Source: Phaeobacter sp. B1627 (lineage in GTDB: Bacteria > Pseudomonadota > Alphaproteobacteria > Rhodobacterales > Rhodobacteraceae). Taken from it: a stretch of 64,000 nucleotides of DNA. The DNA lies in assembly GCF_006265095.1 (NCBI RefSeq), contig NZ_VCNK01000001.1:248001-312000 (forward strand), read 5' to 3'. This document shows, piece after piece, positions 56,120 to 63,249 of this stretch (positions within the stretch are counted from its first letter, which is position 1; every line of letters begins with the position of its first letter). Both the position numbers and the translations under genes were made by a program. The notes under the pieces were generated by a model that searched no databases, was not told where the DNA came from, and saw nothing but the letters and a program-made list of their open reading frames with translations.

Positions 56120-57046
56120 TTAGTGGGTCAGCCGCCCCATGACGTCCTGGGCGATACGGCGCACCAAAGGCCGCGCCTCGGCGGCGCTCATGCCGACCCG
56201 CAGCCGCGGATCATAGAGGATCTCCAGCAGCTTCTCGTCGTGGCTGGTCAGCAAGGCAAATTCGTCGTCGTCGTTAAAAATGGAGGGGCGGGCGCGGGGG
56301 CTGTCGTTGCGCAGCCCCAAGCCTTGCGCGATTTCCTCGTGGATGCAGCTGTCGCGCATCAGATCGGGCTGTTCGGCCCGGATCAGCGCCACGCCCTTGC
56401 TGTAGTTCAGAGGATCGCGTTGCGGCCCGCCTGCCGACACCAGACAATAGAATTTGCGCGGCGGCGCGGTGAACAGCCCCAAATCAGACGCGCTGAGGTT
56501 CGGCAGCAGCTGCCGGACACGGGCCTCGACAAAATCCGCATCATCAACCCCCGCAAAGATCACCGTGAAATTGCCGCTGCTGCCGACCGAGATCGGATGG
56601 CCGGTAATCCGCGACAGGCGGGCCGCATAGCTCTCAAGCGTTGCCCGGTCCCGCTGCGCCTGGGAGGTGGGGACCGAGGGGCCGAAAACAGGGACCAGCC
56701 GCACCGGCTGCTGCCAGCGCCCAAGCCCGCCGGCCCCGCCATCCAGCGCAACGGCATATTCGTCGTAAAATGCCAGGGTTTCGAACCTCTCGGCGAGATC
56801 CTCAGCATCGTAGGGCGTTTCCGGCCCGCCCCCATCCGTGCGCAGCAATCCGCGGGTCAGCAGATCCTGTTCCAGATCGGCGTAGTATTTGGTCAGGGTC
56901 TGCGCCTCAACCGACGGGGTGTAGATCGGCTGGATCGGGCGCGGCGCCGGGCGCGGCGTCTCTTTCGGACCGGGGGCCATGGCAAGGCATCCGCTGAGCG
57001 CAACTGACATCCCCAGCATCAGCAGCGCACCCAAGGGGCGCGCCAT
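56120..57046 (-). CDS. DUF2927 lipoprotein with HEExxQ motif
   Basis: About 308 residues with a lipoprotein signal (MARPLGALLMLGMSVALSGC, Cys at 20). The C-terminal DUF2927 region holds IHEEIAQGLGLRNDSPRARP, where HEEIAQ resembles a metalloprotease helix, then FNDDDEFALLTSHDEKLLEILYDPRL. Catalysis is not proven. Start 57046 is chosen by the signal; frames upstream to 57109 (TTG) and 57091 (ATG) are alternatives, 11 bases after the telA stop. Same strand as xpaC-telA upstream and the SPFH gene downstream (260-base gap). Confidence 0.82.
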   Translation of the reverse strand: MARPLGALLMLGMSVALSGCLAMAPGPKETPRPAPRPIQPIYTPSVEAQTLTKYYADLEQDLLTRGLLRTDGGGPETPYDAEDLAERFETLAFYDEYAVALDGGAGGLGRWQQPVRLVPVFGPSVPTSQAQRDRATLESYAARLSRITGHPISVGSSGNFTVIFAGVDDADFVEARVRQLLPNLSASDLGLFTAPPRKFYCLVSAGGPQRDPLNYSKGVALIRAEQPDLMRDSCIHEEIAQGLGLRNDSPRARPSIFNDDDEFALLTSHDEKLLEILYDPRLRVGMSAAEARPLVRRIAQDVMGRLTH

Positions 57047-57120
57047 GTGCTTTTGTGAGAGGCCAACACCCGCGGCGGGGCGGTTGCTCATGGCGGGACC
57101 GGTGCTCAAACCAGCTCAGT

Positions 57121-58311
57121 TCAGGCCGGGACCGAGGTCGCGGCGGTATCGCCGACCCCATCCTTGCGCGCCTTGGCCGACGCCAGCGTGTCGCGCAGTT
57201 CGGCCTCCATCTTCTTCAGATCGGCCTCGGCCTCGCGGCGCTTGCGCTTGCCTTCGTCGGCGATCTGCAGCGATTCCTCGATGGTGCCGATCAGGTCCGC
57301 ATTCGCCTGTTTCACGGCCTCGATGTCAAAGACACCCCGCTCCATTTCCTGCCGGATGACCTTGTTGCTTTCCCGCAGATTGGCCGCATTGGAGGTCAGC
57401 AGTTCGTTGGTCAGGTTGTTGGCGTCCCGGACCGCATGGGCCGCCTCGGCAGAGCGCTGGATGGTGACGGCCTGCGCCAGCTGCGTTTCCCAGAGCGGCA
57501 CGGTGTTGACCAGGGTCGAGTTGATCTTGGTGACCAGCGATTTGTCGTTTTCCTGCACCAGACGGATCGACGGCAGCGATTGCATGGTGACCTGGCGGGT
57601 GAGCTTGAGGTCGTGCACCCGGCGTTCCAGATCATCGCGCGCGGCGCGCAGATCGCGCAGATCCTGCGCCTTGATCACCTTGTCCGCCTCCGGTGCGGCC
57701 TCGACGGCAGCCTCCATGGCGGGGATGTCATTGGCATCAAGCTCTGCCAGCTTGGCCTCGCCGGCCGCGATATAAAGCGCCAGCTCGTCGTAGAAATCCA
57801 ATGTCTTCTCATAGAGAAGATCGAGCGATTTGATATCCTTGAGCAGCGTGTGCTCGTGCGACAGCAGGCTGTCGGTGATCTTGTCGATCTGGCCCTGAAC
57901 GCTTTCGAACTTGGCGGTGAACTTGGCGAAAGGCGCGGCGCGGCCCAGCAGGCGCTCCCAGAATGTCGGCTTGCGGCGCACGTCCAGCTCAGAGACCGAG
58001 AAACCGCGGATCGTTGACACGATATCGCGCAGCGAGTCGCCTGCGGGGCCGACGTCCTTGTTGCGCACATCCGTCAGCATCGCCTGGCTGATCTGCTGCA
58101 GTTCCGCCTGCGCAGCCGAGCCGAACGAAATGATGGAATTGGTATCGCCCATGTCGATCTCGCCAATGCGGCTTCTGATCGCGGTGGATGTGGCGGGATC
58201 TGCGGCCTCCAGCGTGGCCAGCTCGCCTTTGGGTTCGGGCAGGGCGACATCGGTCACCTGCTTCACCAGTGCTTCGGCTTCGGCGGCTTTCTTTTGAATG
58301 GTCTCGGACAT
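57121..58311 (-). CDS. TelA-family protein (toxic anion resistance)
   Basis: A 396-residue helical protein of the TelA/YaaN family, linked to tellurite and cell-envelope antibiotic resistance. Several long coiled coils: ISFGSAAQAELQQISQAML, KFESVQGQIDKITDSLLSHE, LLYEKTLDFYDELALYI, and AVRDANNLTNELLTSNA. No membrane helix. AGGAAAGG precedes the ATG. It is 23 bases after the XpaC gene, as in Bacillus yaaN-xpaC, so the pair is conserved across phyla. Mechanism unknown. Confidence 0.93.
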   Translation of the reverse strand: MSETIQKKAAEAEALVKQVTDVALPEPKGELATLEAADPATSTAIRSRIGEIDMGDTNSIISFGSAAQAELQQISQAMLTDVRNKDVGPAGDSLRDIVSTIRGFSVSELDVRRKPTFWERLLGRAAPFAKFTAKFESVQGQIDKITDSLLSHEHTLLKDIKSLDLLYEKTLDFYDELALYIAAGEAKLAELDANDIPAMEAAVEAAPEADKVIKAQDLRDLRAARDDLERRVHDLKLTRQVTMQSLPSIRLVQENDKSLVTKINSTLVNTVPLWETQLAQAVTIQRSAEAAHAVRDANNLTNELLTSNAANLRESNKVIRQEMERGVFDIEAVKQANADLIGTIEESLQIADEGKRKRREAEADLKKMEAELRDTLASAKARKDGVGDTAATSVPA

Positions 58312-58334
58312 GGGCCAGGCCTTTCCTGTCGGGT

Positions 58335-59303
58335 TTAAGAGGGGCGGTCCAGCTGGACGCCTTCGCGCTCCAGACGAGCGCGCAAAACATCGATTTCGAT
58401 GGTGAGGTCGCCGCGATCTTCAAGCAGGAGCTTTTGATTGCGGGCGGCAAAATTCTGTTCCAGGTCGTCGAGCAGCGCCAGATAGTCGGCGCGCGCCTGG
58501 TCGTCGCCGCTGCGGGCGTGAATATCGGCAAATTTGATCGTCGCGTCCCGCGCACCCATCAGGTAGACAGTCAGATACTTGCGCGCGGCGGTCAGGTCGC
58601 GGGGGTCTTCCTCGACCGTGCGGCAGAGATCGCGGGCCACCGCCTGAAACTGCTCCACCCGCAATTCGACCTGTCGGTCCTTGGCGCGCAAGACGGCGTC
58701 TTTCATTGCGGCCATCAAGGTCTCGGCCTCGTCCACGACCCGCGCGACGCGGGCGCTCTGGAAGGCATCGATCCCTTCAACGCCCTTGTCGGACAGCGGA
58801 TCGAGGCCAAAGGCGGCCAGATGAAGCCCGCAACAGGCAATCCCATAAAACGCGGCCGTCAGGACCCCGGGCTCACTCGCCCATGCCCCGATGCCACCAC
58901 CAAGCCCGCACAGCAAGGCGGCAAGGATCTTGCGCGGCAGGGCGGGCCTGCGGGCAACCTTGCGGGCCTCATAGGCCGATTGGGCTTTCAGCCCCTCGCG
59001 CAGCAGGAGGGCCGCGCTTGCCCACAACCCGGCCGCCACCAGCCCGGTGATCAGGCCGACGGCACCAGCGCCCAGCGAGGTCAGCAGCAAAATCGCAGGC
59101 GGCACGAACATCAAATTCGCGCGCAACCCAACCGGGCTGACCCGCGCCGCGACGGCCAACCTTGAGGGCGACGTCATCGGCCGGGAGCTGGAACTGCTGT
59201 CAGAGAGACTGACGTCAGATAGACCGTCGTCAGAGGAGCGGTTTTTGCGGGTGTTCTTGCGGGTGTTCTGAGGGCTGTGCTGCCCGCCATAGCGTTGCGC
59301 CAT
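58335..59303 (-). CDS. XpaC-like protein (5-bromo-4-chloroindolyl phosphate hydrolysis family)
   Basis: A 322-residue protein with a Ser/Asn/Lys-rich N-terminal stretch (1-45), two membrane segments (about 62-105) and a pair near 125-165, then a cytoplasmic helical domain with KGVEGIDAFQSARVARVVDEAE and FQAVARDLCRTVEEDPRDL. XpaC is named after a Bacillus gene whose product promotes phosphatase-like dye hydrolysis; its true role is unknown. It is first or second in the minus-strand cluster and directly precedes telA. A 24-residue hydrophobic frame ends 4 bases upstream of its ATG. Confidence 0.86.
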   Translation of the reverse strand: MAQRYGGQHSPQNTRKNTRKNRSSDDGLSDVSLSDSSSSSRPMTSPSRLAVAARVSPVGLRANLMFVPPAILLLTSLGAGAVGLITGLVAAGLWASAALLLREGLKAQSAYEARKVARRPALPRKILAALLCGLGGGIGAWASEPGVLTAAFYGIACCGLHLAAFGLDPLSDKGVEGIDAFQSARVARVVDEAETLMAAMKDAVLRAKDRQVELRVEQFQAVARDLCRTVEEDPRDLTAARKYLTVYLMGARDATIKFADIHARSGDDQARADYLALLDDLEQNFAARNQKLLLEDRGDLTIEIDVLRARLEREGVQLDRPS

Positions 59304-59307
59304 TTCG

Positions 59308-59382
59308 TCAGACCCCGACGATCCAGCCGGTCCCGATGCCCAGCATCAGGATCACCAACGCGACGTAGGCGATTGTTTGCAA
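59308..59382 (-). CDS. Possible 24-residue membrane peptide
   Basis: A TTG-started frame (59382-59308) encoding a single helix with the core TIAYVALVILMLGIGTGWI, hydrophobic throughout, and ending 4 bases before the xpaC ATG. A run of five G at about 59391-59395 is a weak ribosome site. Too short for standard gene calling. It would be a single-pass inner-membrane peptide co-expressed with XpaC; it could equally be chance. Confidence 0.35.
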   Translation of the reverse strand: MQTIAYVALVILMLGIGTGWIVGV

Positions 59383-59467
59383 CGCGATAGCCCCCGGAGA
59401 TAACTCACTGAGGCAAGGCTAGGGGATTTCCGACCGTCCTTCTAGGGGGAAGTCGGCGTAACGCGGC

Positions 59468-60634
59468 TCACCTTTGCGGTTTTTTGCCAAAACGGGGGCC
59501 TTTGGGGCCGGTTTTTCCGTCGCGCCGCTGTCCGCCGGGGCGTCCGGGTGCGGCGGGTGCAGACGGGGCGCGCGTGCTCTTGCCGGTGCTCTTGCCGGTG
59601 CTCTTTCCTGCCTGCGGTCCTGCGGCCTGACCTGTGCGCTGTCCCGTGGTTTGTCCCGACCGCTTGCCAGTCTTGCCAGCCGGAGCGCGATGCTCGCCCG
59701 GGCCGGATGTGTGGCGGGTCTGGCGATTGGAGCGTTGCGGTTTCTTCCGCGCTTCGCCGTCACCTTCGGGCGCGGCGAGGCCAAGCTGGTCGCGCACCAC
59801 CCTGGATTTCAGCTCTTCGACATCGCCTTCCTTGAGCGTGCCCAGCTGGAACGGGCCGTAGGAAATCCGCAGCAGCCGGTTCACCGAATAGCCGATGTCT
59901 TCGATCGCGCGCCGGATTTCGCGGTTCTTCCCCTCGCGCAGGCCGATGGTCAGCCAGGCATTGGCGCCCTGCTGGCGGTCCAGTGTCACGGTCATCGGCT
60001 GAAAGCGCTCGCCATCGATCACCAGACCTTTGCGCAGCGGTTCAAAGTCGGTTTCCTGAGGTCGGCCATTGATCCGCACCCGGTAGCGGCGAAGCCAGCC
60101 GGTCGAGGGCAGCTCCAGCTGGCGCTTGATGCCGCCGTCGTTGGTCAGCAGCAGCAAGCCTTCGGAGTTGATGTCCAGACGACCAACCGTCATCACCCGG
60201 GGCAGATCCTCGGGGAGCGCGTCGAAAATCGTCTTGCGGCCCTTTTCGTCGGAATTGGTCGTCACCAGGCCCAGGGGTTTGTGGTAGAGCCAGAGGCGCG
60301 GGGCTTCGGCTGCGGGCAGGGGTTTGCCATCGATACTGATGCGGTCCGCTTCGGTCACATTCAAGGCCGGGCTTTCGATGGTCTTGCCGTTCACCACCAC
60401 GCGCCCGTCCGCGATCATCCGCTCGGCTTCGCGGCGGGAGGCAACGCCCGCGCGTGACAGAACCTTGGCGATACGATCCCCGTCGGGGGCACCATCAGAA
60501 GAGGGCCGCGCGTCATCGGTCTTGTTTGCCTGCGGGCCTGTGCTCGCGCGCGGCCGGGCCGGCGGTTTCGTCTTTGGACGGGGGCCGCTGGCGGCGGTAC
60601 GCTTGATCGAGGCGGGAGGGGTTTTCTTGCTCAT
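59468..60634 (-). CDS. 23S rRNA pseudouridine synthase RluB-like
   Basis: A 388-residue RluB/RsuA-family enzyme that makes pseudouridine in 23S rRNA. An N-terminal basic disordered stretch (1-50) is followed by an S4 RNA-binding domain (about 52-110; [20 protein letters not shown]) and the catalytic domain with [18 protein letters not shown] (catalytic Asp) and [16 protein letters not shown]. The C-terminal ~95 residues are a basic repeat tail ([12 protein letters not shown] and Gly/Arg/Lys/Pro). The tail's DNA is a slippage-prone repeat near 59578-59610. Such basic tails are typical of Rhodobacterales RluB, likely aiding rRNA binding. Confidence 0.93.
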   Translation of the reverse strand: MSKKTPPASIKRTAASGPRPKTKPPARPRASTGPQANKTDDARPSSDGAPDGDRIAKVLSRAGVASRREAERMIADGRVVVNGKTIESPALNVTEADRISIDGKPLPAAEAPRLWLYHKPLGLVTTNSDEKGRKTIFDALPEDLPRVMTVGRLDINSEGLLLLTNDGGIKRQLELPSTGWLRRYRVRINGRPQETDFEPLRKGLVIDGERFQPMTVTLDRQQGANAWLTIGLREGKNREIRRAIEDIGYSVNRLLRISYGPFQLGTLKEGDVEELKSRVVRDQLGLAAPEGDGEARKKPQRSNRQTRHTSGPGEHRAPAGKTGKRSGQTTGQRTGQAAGPQAGKSTGKSTGKSTRAPSAPAAPGRPGGQRRDGKTGPKGPRFGKKPQR

Positions 60635-60749
60635 GGCGCTGCCATAGCCTATTCCCGGAGATTGCGAAAGCGTGCATTGTATCAGCCCTGCGGATCTGCG
60701 CAGGGGGCGGCGGCGTTGTCGTGGGGATGGAAATGGGGATGTAAATACG

Positions 60750-61196
60750 GTGTTCAGATCCTTCATGGCCGAGGCCCTTGAGGAGGCGCAAGCGGCGGCG
60801 CTCCGGGGGGAGGTGCCGGTCGGGGCCGTTCTGGTCGATCCGACCGGCCGGATCGTCGCGCGCGCGGGAAACCGTACCAGAGAGCGGTCGGACCCTACCG
60901 CGCATGCGGAGATGCTGGTCATTCGCGAGGCCTGCGCGGCGCGCCAGAACGAGCGCTTGCCCGGGCATGATCTCTACGTGACGCTGGAACCCTGCGCCAT
61001 GTGCGCCGCCGCAATTGCCGCGGCCCGCATTGCTCGGGTGTATTACGGCGCGTCCGATGTGAAATCCGGTGGTGTCGCCCATGGGGCCTGCGTGTTCGAC
61101 CATCCCCAGTCGCATCACGCGCCGGAGGTCTATGACGGGTTTTCCGCCGCTGAGGCCGAGGCAATGCTGAGGGCGTTCTTCGCGTCCCGCCGATGA
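60750..61196 (+). CDS. tadA: tRNA adenosine(34) deaminase TadA
   Basis: Converts A34 to inosine in tRNA-Arg(ACG), required for reading CGN codons. Zinc motifs: HAEM (His and catalytic Glu) and PCAMCAAAI (two Cys). Start GTG 60750 gives [17 protein letters not shown], the family N-terminus; ATG 60765 is an alternative. The 148-residue length is normal. It is divergent from rluB with a ~115-base gap and overlaps the downstream kinase gene by 4 bases (61193-61196), so both are translated from one message. Confidence 0.94.
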   Translation: MFRSFMAEALEEAQAAALRGEVPVGAVLVDPTGRIVARAGNRTRERSDPTAHAEMLVIREACAARQNERLPGHDLYVTLEPCAMCAAAIAAARIARVYYGASDVKSGGVAHGACVFDHPQSHHAPEVYDGFSAAEAEAMLRAFFASRR

Positions 61197-62065
61197 CAGA
61201 GGTGGCGCCCCCGGATGTGACCCCAGATGTGGCGCCGGAACTGCCGCCGGATCTCCTGCACCGGTTCGGGCTGTCGGCGCCTGTCTTGCGGGCGAAGACC
61301 CCCCAGGCGGAAATCTGGCAGGTGGAGCGCATCGCCGGTGGCCGTGCGGCGCTGAAGCAGTACCCCGGCGGCGACATGGGCAATGAGGCGGCGGGCGTCG
61401 CCTATTTGCAGCACTGCGACGGGCCCCCTGCGGTGACGATCCTGGCCGCGTCCACGGATGCGGTGGTCATGGACTGGCTTGAGGGGCCGTCGCTCGGCGA
61501 TCTGGCGCGCGGCGGCGACTGCGCGACCGGGGATCTGGCGCTGGCCGAGGTTGCCCGCCTGCTGTTGTCCCGAAAGGTGCCGGGGGCGGGCCTCCTGCCG
61601 CTGCAGCAGCTGTTTGCGCCGCTTCCGGACTGTCGGTTCCAATCGCCCGAAGGGATCGCCGCGCAGGCCGTGGCACGCGACTGCATCAGGGATCTTGAGG
61701 TCGGGCGCTGGCCTGTTGTCGGCCTGCATGGCGACCTGCACCACGACAATGTCATTCGGACGGAGGCGGGCATGCGCGCCTTTGATGCCAAAGGGATCGC
61801 CGGGCCCGCAGCATATGAGCTGGCAAATGCCTTTCGCCATCCGCGCGGTTGCGCCGCTCATACGGTCGACCCCGAGGTGATTTCCACCCGCGCGCGGGCG
61901 TGGTCTGCGGCGCTCGGCTGCCGCCCGGATGAGCTGCTGCGATGGGCAATTTCAAAGGCGGCCCTGTCGATGGCCTGGTCGGTGGCCTGGGCGGGGCGCG
62001 AGAGGAGACAGGACCTGGACCTGATAGCGGCATTGTTGCGGGCCGAGGGATCCGCGTGGTTTTGA
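61193..62065 (+). CDS. Aminoglycoside/hydroxyurea kinase-like phosphotransferase (APH(6)/Hur type)
   Basis: A 290-residue kinase-fold protein. Seen: catalytic loop VVGLHGDLHHDNVI and the metal-binding/variant DFG region MRAFDAKGIAGPAAYELANAF, resembling the DPKGLVGEPAYDLA pattern of APH(6)/Hur enzymes, and a Gly-rich AALKQYPGGDMGNE N-lobe lysine region. True substrate unknown; resistance cannot be inferred. Translationally coupled to tadA by ATGA at 61193-61196. Confidence 0.85.
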   Translation: MTEVAPPDVTPDVAPELPPDLLHRFGLSAPVLRAKTPQAEIWQVERIAGGRAALKQYPGGDMGNEAAGVAYLQHCDGPPAVTILAASTDAVVMDWLEGPSLGDLARGGDCATGDLALAEVARLLLSRKVPGAGLLPLQQLFAPLPDCRFQSPEGIAAQAVARDCIRDLEVGRWPVVGLHGDLHHDNVIRTEAGMRAFDAKGIAGPAAYELANAFRHPRGCAAHTVDPEVISTRARAWSAALGCRPDELLRWAISKAALSMAWSVAWAGRERRQDLDLIAALLRAEGSAWF

Positions 62066-62222
62066 CACGACGCCTCCTCCCGGGTGACACAGGGGAGGGC
62101 GGTTTCGCCCTTTCGGGTCTCGTCCAATGTTGCCGGTTTTGCGGCACTGGATCCGGGAAAGAGGGGGGGTCGGTGGCCCGGCACCCCCGCCTGGCCCGGG
62201 AAAGCGGCAAATGATGAGATGA

Positions 62223-62315
62223 AAGGAGGACTGCAGGATGAGACAGACTACACCTTCAGGCCGTGCCCACCCGAGGGGCCGGATCAGGGGTTTTCAGACT
62301 GGACATCGGTCATGA
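62223..62315 (+). CDS. Possible 25-residue leader ORF upstream of tag, with strong ribosome site
   Basis: AAGGAGG (62223-62229) precedes ATG 62238 by 8 bases. The frame 62238-62315 encodes 25 residues (MRQTTPSGRAHPRG...) and its TGA overlaps the tag ATG (62312) by 4 bases as ATGA. The strong ribosome site followed by an overlapping start suggests translational coupling to tag. Basic, no helix. Chance is possible, since this ribosome site could also serve an N-extended tag frame at 62219. Confidence 0.4.
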   Translation, partial: KEDCRMRQTTPSGRAHPRGRIRGFQTGHRS

Positions 62316-62926
62316 ATGCGACGGTGAAAGGCCGCGATGGCAAAACCCGCTGCGCGTGGTCCGGGTCTGCGCCTGAGTTCGATGCCTATCATGACGCTGA
62401 ATGGGGCTTTCCCGTCGGCGACGACCGGCGTCTGTTTGAGAAGATCTGTCTGGAGAGTTTTCAGTCGGGCCTGAGCTGGCGCACCATCCTTGCAAAGCGG
62501 GAGAATTTTCGCCGCGCCTTTGACAATTTCGACTATCATCTGGTGGCGGGCTATGGCGCAGAACAGGTGACGGCCCTGTTACAGGACGCGGGCATCATTC
62601 GTCATCGCGGCAAGATCGAAGCGACGTTGAACAATGCCGCCCGTGCGGTGGAAATGGAACGCGCTGAGGGGAGTCTGGCCGCATTTTTCTGGCGCTATGA
62701 GGTATTGGAGCCGCCCGAACCCCAGACGGTTTCCACTTGTGCGGAATCTGTTGCCCTGTCCAAAGAGCTGAAAAAACGAGGATGGAAGTTCGTGGGCCCG
62801 ACCACCTGTTTTGCCTTCATGCAGGCGATGGGGCTGGTGAATGATCACGCGACAGGCTGCTATTGTCGCCCTCTTGCGGAGGAGGCGCGCAGGTCTTTTA
62901 CGGTGCCAGATCAGAGCAAGCCATGA
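62312..62926 (+). CDS. tag: DNA-3-methyladenine glycosylase I
   Basis: Removes 3-methyladenine from alkylated DNA. Zinc/active motifs: RCAWSGSAP (Cys), YHDAEWGFPVGDDRRLFE (His, Trp), LSWRTILAKRENFRRAF, and the C-terminal DHATGCYC (His, Cys). The length is about 204 residues from ATG 62312. Longer in-frame starts exist (62219, 62084); the upstream residues are not family-like. The AAGGAGG at 62223-62229 lies 82 bases before this ATG, so initiation may depend on the short upstream frame (see 62223-62315). Confidence 0.93.
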   Translation: MNATVKGRDGKTRCAWSGSAPEFDAYHDAEWGFPVGDDRRLFEKICLESFQSGLSWRTILAKRENFRRAFDNFDYHLVAGYGAEQVTALLQDAGIIRHRGKIEATLNNAARAVEMERAEGSLAAFFWRYEVLEPPEPQTVSTCAESVALSKELKKRGWKFVGPTTCFAFMQAMGLVNDHATGCYCRPLAEEARRSFTVPDQSKP

Positions 62927-63249
62927 GCCGGATCGGAAGGGATCTGTCCTGAAGTGTTTCGCTTTGGGCTTTGCCCAAAGCGACCGGCGTCGCGCGCCCG
63001 AAGGGCGCGCGACGCCGCCCCCAACGGGAGGCGCGGCTTTTACAAAAGCTGTGCCGACGGGCGGGAGAACAACCGACGGTTTCTCTGCTGGAAAACCTGC
63101 CGGAAAACCAGGGATGGCGCAGGGGCTCGGGGACTTCGGTATTTAAGTTGTTCAGCCGATTTGGAGGCGGGAGCGCCTGCGGCGGCCGCCTGCTGAATGC
63201 CTGCCGTCCACCTGCCCACCTCCTGACAGCGCTCAATGCCCTTCACCAC
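62927..63249. other. Convergent intergenic region with repeat copy C
   Basis: About 320 bases between tag and the M24 peptidase gene. Repeat copy C occupies 62959-63067; the remainder (63068-63249) has no recognisable gene or terminator. Confidence 0.6.
62959..63067 (+). repeat. Intergenic hairpin element, copy C
   Basis: 11-bp perfect stem (TCGCTTTGGGC with GCCCAAAGCGA, 62959-62983), 15-bp perfect GC stem (62985-62999 with 63003-63017, GAA loop), CCCAAC, an AGCTTTTG-like third stem (GCTTTT with AAAAGC, about 63036-63049), and GGGCGGGAG (63059-63067). Same architecture as copies A and B. Confidence 0.82.
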
